A model generated the notes under the pieces. It did not search any database, was not told the DNA's origin, and was given only the letters and a program-made list of their open reading frames with translations. From assembly GCF_027497235.1 (NCBI RefSeq), contig NZ_CP114902.1, positions 1,873,501-1,937,500 on the forward strand: a DNA stretch of 64,000 bases, read 5' to 3'. The DNA is from Micromonospora sp. WMMD1128. Its GTDB lineage: Bacteria > Actinomycetota > Actinomycetes > Mycobacteriales > Micromonosporaceae. The position numbers were made by a program, and so were the translations under genes. This document shows, one piece after another, positions 55,604 through 64,000 of this stretch (within the stretch, counting starts at the first letter, position 1; every line of letters begins with the position of its first letter).

Positions 55604-56662
55604 CTACGCCGACGGCAGCCCGGCGATCACCTCGGCGACCGCCGGCGCGTGGGACGGGGCGAGCAGGTCCAGGTGGGAGCCGGGGACGCGGTGTACGCGC
55701 ACGCCGGCCGGGCAGTGTTCCGACCAGATCTCCAGGCTCTCCTCGTCCACGCGCGGCTCCCGCGGTCGGACCAGGTCCAGTGGCCACGGATAGGTCGGCA
55801 GGCGGTAGACACGTTCCGCCTCGGCGTTGATCGGGTAGATCTCGACGAGGCGACGCAGCCGGTCGGGGCCGAAGCCGGGTGGCAGGACACCACGGGCGAC
55901 CGCTTCGTCGAGGATGCGCGCGCACATCGCGTCGGGGGAGAGGGTGGCCAGGTCGTCCGCCGACAGGTCGAGGCCGAAGTTGTGGTTGACCAGGGACCAG
56001 AGCAGGCGGGCACGGGAGGCCGGTGGTTGTTCGCGGCGGGTGACGGCGGTGTCGAGGAGCACCACGGCGGCGGGTCGCTCGCCGTCGGCCGCCATCCGGC
56101 TCGCCATCTCGTAGGCGACCAGCCCGCCGAACGAGTAGCCGACCAGGACGAGTTGTTCGGGCCGGTAGGCGCGCGCCAGTTCCGCCCGGTAGGCGGCGGC
56201 CATCTCGCCGATGGTGTGGTCCGGCGACAGCCGCGGGTCGAGGGCCCGCGCCTGCAGTCCGACGCAGGTGTGACCGCGCGGCAGCGCGTCGGCGAGGTGC
56301 CGGTACCACAGGACGCTGCCGCCGAGCGGGTGCACACAGGCGACCACCGGGCCGCCCGGTTTGCCGGGACGGATCGGCACGAGGGGGGTGGGTGTGTCCG
56401 CGTACCCGTCGCGCAGCAGCCGGGCCATCGCGGTGACGCTGCCGGCCCGCGCCATCGCCGGCAGCGGCAGGGACACCCCGGTGCGCCGGCGGATCTCCGA
56501 CAGGGTGCGCACGGCCTGTAGCGAGGTGCCGCCCTGGGTGAAGTAGTCGTCGTCGACGCCGAGGGCGGGGTTGCGGAGGTGGTCGCGCCAGATGTGCAGC
56601 AGCACCAGCTCGATGGCGTCGCGTGGTCGCCCGTCCCGGACGGCCTCGGTCGTGTCTGTCAT
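55604..56662 (-). CDS. Carrier protein-thioesterase didomain
   Basis: 352 residues. Residues 15-85 are a carrier domain with QGGTSLQAVRTL (phosphopantetheine Ser). Residues 105-350 are a type I-like thioesterase: GGPVVACVHPLGGSVLWYRH, nucleophile Ser in VLVGYSFGGLVAYEMA, and SHLDLL with the catalytic His near the C-terminus. This is a detached termination module that would receive the finished chain and release it by hydrolysis or cyclisation. Encoded opposite to its biosynthetic partners, 79 bases downstream of the MFS gene, so the two form a minus-strand operon. Confidence 0.9.
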   Translation of the reverse strand: MTDTTEAVRDGRPRDAIELVLLHIWRDHLRNPALGVDDDYFTQGGTSLQAVRTLSEIRRRTGVSLPLPAMARAGSVTAMARLLRDGYADTPTPLVPIRPGKPGGPVVACVHPLGGSVLWYRHLADALPRGHTCVGLQARALDPRLSPDHTIGEMAAAYRAELARAYRPEQLVLVGYSFGGLVAYEMASRMAADGERPAAVVLLDTAVTRREQPPASRARLLWSLVNHNFGLDLSADDLATLSPDAMCARILDEAVARGVLPPGFGPDRLRRLVEIYPINAEAERVYRLPTYPWPLDLVRPREPRVDEESLEIWSEHCPAGVRVHRVPGSHLDLLAPSHAPAVAEVIAGLPSA

Positions 56663-56741
56663 TCCGGTTTCCCTCGTGACGGTCGGCGGGCCCGGGCCGA
56701 CGGCCCGCGGCGCTGGTGGGGTCGGGGCGGGACCCGGTGGG

Positions 56742-58040
56742 TCAGGCGGGGGCCGGCTCCGGGCGGGTGCGGCGGGCCCAGGCGACGGCGGGGCCGTTGA
56801 CGGCCGCGCCGACCAGCGGGATCACGGCGAGGACGAGCCAGCCGGTGGTGCCCAGGCCGCCGGTCAGGCCGGTCACCAGGGCGGGGCCCGCCACCGCCGG
56901 GACCGCCTGGCCGAGTCGGAAGACCCCGGCGTAACGGGCCTGCGCGTGCTCCGGGGCGAGACCGAACTGCATGGTCCACCGCGCCGTCTCACCGCCGAGT
57001 TCGGCGAAGGTCAGCAGGACCGCGACCAGCACCAGTACCGTGATCGCGGGCGCCACCGGCAGCCGGCCGGTCAGCGCGGCCACCGGGCAGGCGACGGCGA
57101 GCAGCAGGAAGGCCAGCCGCTGGAGGCGCGCGGCGGCCGGAATGGTGTCGCCGGCCCGCGACACCCGGACCTGGAGCAGCACGACCAGCAGGGTGTTGAT
57201 GCCGGTCAGCCACGCCGCGAGCGGGCGGGGCACATCGGTGGCGGAGACGATCCAGAGGGGCAGCCCGACCAGCAGGATCGTCTCGCCGATCCGGGTGAGG
57301 CAGCTCACCTGCGCCACGAGCAGGTAGGGCAGGTCGGCGAGGGGTCGCACGCGCTGCCGCGCGCCCTCCGGCGGGGTCGGCCTCGGCCAGGCCGGCAGCA
57401 GCAGGTAGAGGCCGGCGACCGCGACCCAGCACGCGGCCACGGCCGCGAGCATTCCGACGTACGCCGCCCGCGAGTCGACGGCGAGCACCAGGCCGGCCGC
57501 CAGGGTCCCGACCGCGAAGCCGGCGTTGAACACGCTCCGCAGGTACGCCGAGACGCGCACCCGGTCGCTCCCGGCGACCGCTGCCGCGATCATGCCGTCG
57601 CGGCTGACGTCCCAGGACTGCTCGGCGACGGCGACGAGCGCGACGAGCGGCACGAAGGCCCAGAACGGGCCGGCCGCCAGCAGCAGGAGCACGAAGAGCG
57701 CCTGTAGCAGCACGAACACGATGGACATCCGGCGGGCGCCGTAGCGATCGGCCAGCCGGCCGGCCGGGACGCTCGCCAGGATGCCGGCGAAGGCGGCGGC
57801 GGAGAGCCCGGCGCCCACCTGGGCGACGGTCAGGTCGCCGGTCCGGAGGAAGTAGACCGGCGCGCCGGCGAGGTAGAGACCGGCGCCGACGCTGCCGGCG
57901 AGCTGCGCGGCGGCGAGCCGTCGGGCGGGGCCGGTCACCGGTACGAGCGTGTCGCGCACGGACGTCAGCCGACCGTGCGCCCCCTTGCCGCCTGCGGTTC
58001 CGGTTCCGCGTCCGGACATGGTGGACTGCGGTGACGCCAT
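56742..58040 (-). CDS. MFS transporter of the biosynthetic cluster
   Basis: 432 residues, 12 helices. AGRLADRYGARRMSIVFVLL is the loop 2-3 signature. An N-terminal ~35-residue cytoplasmic tail rich in Gly/Ser/Thr precedes helix 1. Placement between PKS and NRPS genes suggests product export, a second pump next to the MATE protein. Read divergently from the NRPS gene across a 252-base control region. Confidence 0.88.
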   Translation of the reverse strand: MASPQSTMSGRGTGTAGGKGAHGRLTSVRDTLVPVTGPARRLAAAQLAGSVGAGLYLAGAPVYFLRTGDLTVAQVGAGLSAAAFAGILASVPAGRLADRYGARRMSIVFVLLQALFVLLLLAAGPFWAFVPLVALVAVAEQSWDVSRDGMIAAAVAGSDRVRVSAYLRSVFNAGFAVGTLAAGLVLAVDSRAAYVGMLAAVAACWVAVAGLYLLLPAWPRPTPPEGARQRVRPLADLPYLLVAQVSCLTRIGETILLVGLPLWIVSATDVPRPLAAWLTGINTLLVVLLQVRVSRAGDTIPAAARLQRLAFLLLAVACPVAALTGRLPVAPAITVLVLVAVLLTFAELGGETARWTMQFGLAPEHAQARYAGVFRLGQAVPAVAGPALVTGLTGGLGTTGWLVLAVIPLVGAAVNGPAVAWARRTRPEPAPA

Positions 58041-58196
58041 GCCGTTCCCCCGTTGAACTGCGCGTGCTGCGTGTGAGCCGGCGTTTCCCGAGTTTTTGAT
58101 CTTTCCGCCGCTGGCCCGAGATGCCTGCCGGCCGCATTGACGCGAGCGATTCTAACAGCGCTGGTACGGGGTGTCACGGAGACTGATCTTTGTGGA

Positions 58197-58225
58197 TTGC
58201 CAGGAATGTCGCCCCATGCTAGGGT
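58197..58225 (+). promoter_or_regulatory. Promoter of the NRPS gene
   Basis: TTGCCA, 17 bases, TAGGGT. It sits in the 58041-58292 divergent gap, which otherwise has no gene; A/T-rich sequence around 58276-58330 marks the start region. Confidence 0.5.
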
Positions 58226-58292
58226 GCGGTGCCGTCTCTCACTGAGAGCCGCGCGCTCGCGCGGGCGTCGTCTTAACGGGGGTTTTGACGTC

Positions 58293-61717
<3,425 letters not shown>

Positions 61718-61721
<4 letters not shown>

Positions 61722-64000
61722 CCGTCGGACGCGAACCGATCGCCGTGGTGGGCGTCGCCGGCCGCTTCCCCGGCGTCGCGGGGCTCGACGAGCTGTGGGA
61801 CGCGCTGGTCGAGGGCCGGGAGCTGCTCACCCGGTTCACGCCGGAGCAACTCGCCGCCGCCGGCGTCACCGAGCGGGAACGCGACGACGTGGACTACGTG
61901 CCCGTGCGGGGCACGCTCGACGGCATCGAGGACTTCGACGCCGCCTTCTTCGGCCTCACCCCCCGGGAGGTCATGATCACCGATCCGCAGCACCGGCTGC
62001 TGCTGGAGTGCGCGTGGGAGGCGCTCGAGTACGCGGGCCACCCGCCGAGTCGGGAACCGGGCCGGATCGGCGTGTTCGTGGGCACCGGCGTCAACACCTA
62101 CCTGGCGAACCACCTGCTCGGGCGGCCGGACCTGCTCGCCGAGCTCGGCCCGCTGCCGATCCTCATCGGCAACGAGAAGGACCACGCGGCGACCCGGATC
62201 GCCTACCGGCTGGGCCTGCGCGGCGCCGCGATCGGCGTGCAGACGGCCTGCTCGACCTCGCTCGTCGCGGTGCACCTCGCCTGCGAGAGCCTGCGCAGCG
62301 GGGACGCCGACATCGCCCTCGCGGGCGGCGCGACGGTCAGCACGCCCCAGCAGCGCGGCTACCGCCACGAGCCGAACGGCATCGGCGCGCCGGACGGGCA
62401 CTGCCGGGCCTTCGCCGCCGACGCCGCCGGGACGGTGGCCGGCAACGGCGCCGGGATCGTCGTGCTGCGGCGCCTCCGGGACGCGGTGGCCGACGGCGAT
62501 CCCGTCCTCGGGCTGGTGCTCGGCTCCGCGGTCAACAACGACGGGGCCGCGAAGGTGGGTTACACCGCGCCCGGGGTCGCCGGTCAGGCCGAGGTGATCG
62601 GCATGGCCCTGGCCCGGGCCGGCGTCGACCCGGCGAGCGTCGACGTGGTGGAGGCACACGGCACGGGCACCGAGATCGGCGACGCCATCGAGGTCGCCGG
62701 CCTCGGCGAGGCGCTGGGGCGGGGCGGCCCGGCGGGCGTACGCCTGCTGGGGTCGGTGAAGCCGAACCTCGGCCACCTCGACGCCGCCGCAGGCATCACC
62801 GGGATGATCAAGATGCTGCTCGCCCTGCGCCACGGGATCGTGCCGCCCACCGTGAACCACGACCGGCCCCACCCCGACATCCCGTTCGCCGAGGCCGGCC
62901 TGCGCGTCAACACGACGGCCGAGCCTTGGCCGGCGCGCGGCGGGCCGCGCCGGGGCTGCGTCAGCTCGTTCGGCATCGGCGGCACCAACGCCCACGTCGT
63001 CCTGCAGGAGGCGCCCCCGCCGCCGGTCACACCGAGGACGGCGGACGCCGATCTCGTCGTGCTGAGCGGGCGCACCCCACAGGCGGTACGGGTGGCGGCG
63101 CGGCGGCTCGGCGACCACCTCGCGAACACGCCCCGGTGGGAACTCGCCGACGTCGCGCACACCAGCCGCGCCGGCCGTACCGCCTGGCCGACCCGGCGGG
63201 CGATCGTCGCCACCGACCGCGCCGACCTGCTGCGGCAGCTCGGCACCGAGGCGGAGCCGGTCACCGCGCCCCGCCGGGCGACGCTCGCGTTCGCCTTCCC
63301 CGGGCAGGGCAGCCAGTTCCCCGGCATGGCCGCCGGCCTGCACACGCGGCTGCCCGGCGTCCGCGAGCGGATCGAGACGGGCCTGGACGCGCTGCCGGCG
63401 GGCCGCGCCGACCCGGTGCGCGCCGTGCTCCTCGACCCGTCCGCCGCGGCGCAGGCGGCCCGCCCCTCGATCGCCCAGCCCGCCCTGTTCCTGCTGGAGT
63501 ACGCTCTCGGCGGCCAACTCCTCGACTGGGGCCTGCGACCGCAGCGGCTGATCGGACACAGCGTCGGCGAGTACGCCGCGTTCTGCCTGGCCGGCGGCCT
63601 GCGCCCGGCCGACGCCCTGGCCCTGCTCACCGAACGCGGGCGGCTGGTGGAGCGCACCCCGCCCGGCCGGATGGCCGCCGTGCTGGCCGGCCGGGACCGG
63701 GTGGCCGCGCTGCTGACACCCGGCGTGCAGGTGGCCGCCGACAACGCTCCCGGCGTCACAGTGGTCTCCGGCCCGCCGGCCGGGGTGCGGGAGCTGTCCG
63801 ACCGGTGCGCCGCCGCCGGCATCCGGGTACGCCCCGTGCCCGCCGCGCACGGCTTCCACTCCCGCCTGCTCGACAGCATCCGCGACGACTTCCGGACGGC
63901 CGCCGCCTCGGTGCCGCACCACCCGGTCACCACCACCGTCCTCTGCGGACTGACCGGGCAACCGGTGGTCGAGGGCACGACCCGCCCCGCCGAGCACTGG
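61718..64000 (+). CDS. Modular polyketide synthase KS-AT, cut by window edge
   Basis: 761 residues visible. Ketosynthase to ~430 with VQTACSTSLVAVHLA (Cys), VEAHGTGTEIGDAIE (His) and PNLGHLDAAAG (His). Acyltransferase from ~525: FAFPGQGSQFPGMAAGL, LIGHSVGEYAAFCLAGG with the active Ser, and AHGFHSRLLD with the catalytic His; HGFHS is closer to malonyl-type HAFHS than to methylmalonyl YASHS. This module has its own AT, unlike the PKS at 49146. It extends the NRPS-bound aminoacyl chain by two carbons. ATG overlaps the NRPS stop. Downstream domains lie outside. Confidence 0.93.

Overview
The window is high-GC actinobacterial DNA. Abundant GTG/TTG starts, ATGA/GTGA gene overlaps, a TPR/proline-rich protein, FeMn-SOD with a nickel-regulator-like box, and large PKS/NRPS genes all fit Micromonospora or a close relative (inference from gene content and codon use; no database search was possible).

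Layout. (1) 1-1974: a minus-strand TPR protein with a very long proline-rich tail runs off the left edge. (2) 2174-20109: a tRNA-Leu(GAG) gene whose last 29 bases are repeated exactly at 20081-20109. The two copies are attL and attR of a ~17.9 kb integrative island. Inside are two paralogous pairs of AbrB-like protein plus tyrosine recombinase (the first recombinase is broken by an ISAs1-family element, the second intact), a small membrane protein, a two-gene secreted polymorphic toxin system (LamG-type surface protein, then a 2,318-residue RHS/HINT toxin), a candidate immunity gene, and an IS5-family element with a -1 frameshift. (3) 20110-23000: a decayed strip with a serine-recombinase remnant, a broken ABC ATPase, an apparently orphan cobalamin riboswitch and a tsaD remnant, interrupted by an intact thioesterase and LysE exporter. 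(4) 23049-25680: a Nur-box-like site, superoxide dismutase, a small partner gene and a lipoprotein. (5) 25741-30409: a GntR/ABC operon on the minus strand, a decayed Nramp gene and a secreted family-54 arabinofuranosidase with a ricin-type lectin domain.

(6) 30883-43143: an IclR regulator divergent from a tightly coupled plus-strand catabolic operon: RraA-like aldolase, acylating acetaldehyde dehydrogenase, 4-hydroxy-2-oxovalerate aldolase, a complete iron/organic-acid-type ABC transporter, a tricarballylate-dehydrogenase-like flavoprotein, an aldo/keto reductase, a phosphosulfolactate-synthase (ComA)-like protein and an MFS carrier. The set looks like import and stepwise cleavage of a small organic acid to pyruvate and acyl-CoA; the substrate is unknown. 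(7) 43193-46636: a 265-residue unknown protein bracketed by a 52-bp duplication of its neighbour's 3' end, an unusual zinc-finger SDR, and two small secreted proteins.

(8) 47181-64000: the left part of a hybrid PKS/NRPS gene cluster. Two free-standing acyltransferases precede an AT-less KS-KR-ACP synthase (trans-AT organisation), then a MATE exporter, a stand-alone condensation-like protein, a carrier-thioesterase didomain, an MFS exporter, a carrier-C-A-PCP NRPS and a KS-AT synthase cut by the right edge. The most novel candidates are the toxin island, the ComA-containing catabolic operon and this mixed trans-AT/cis-AT cluster.
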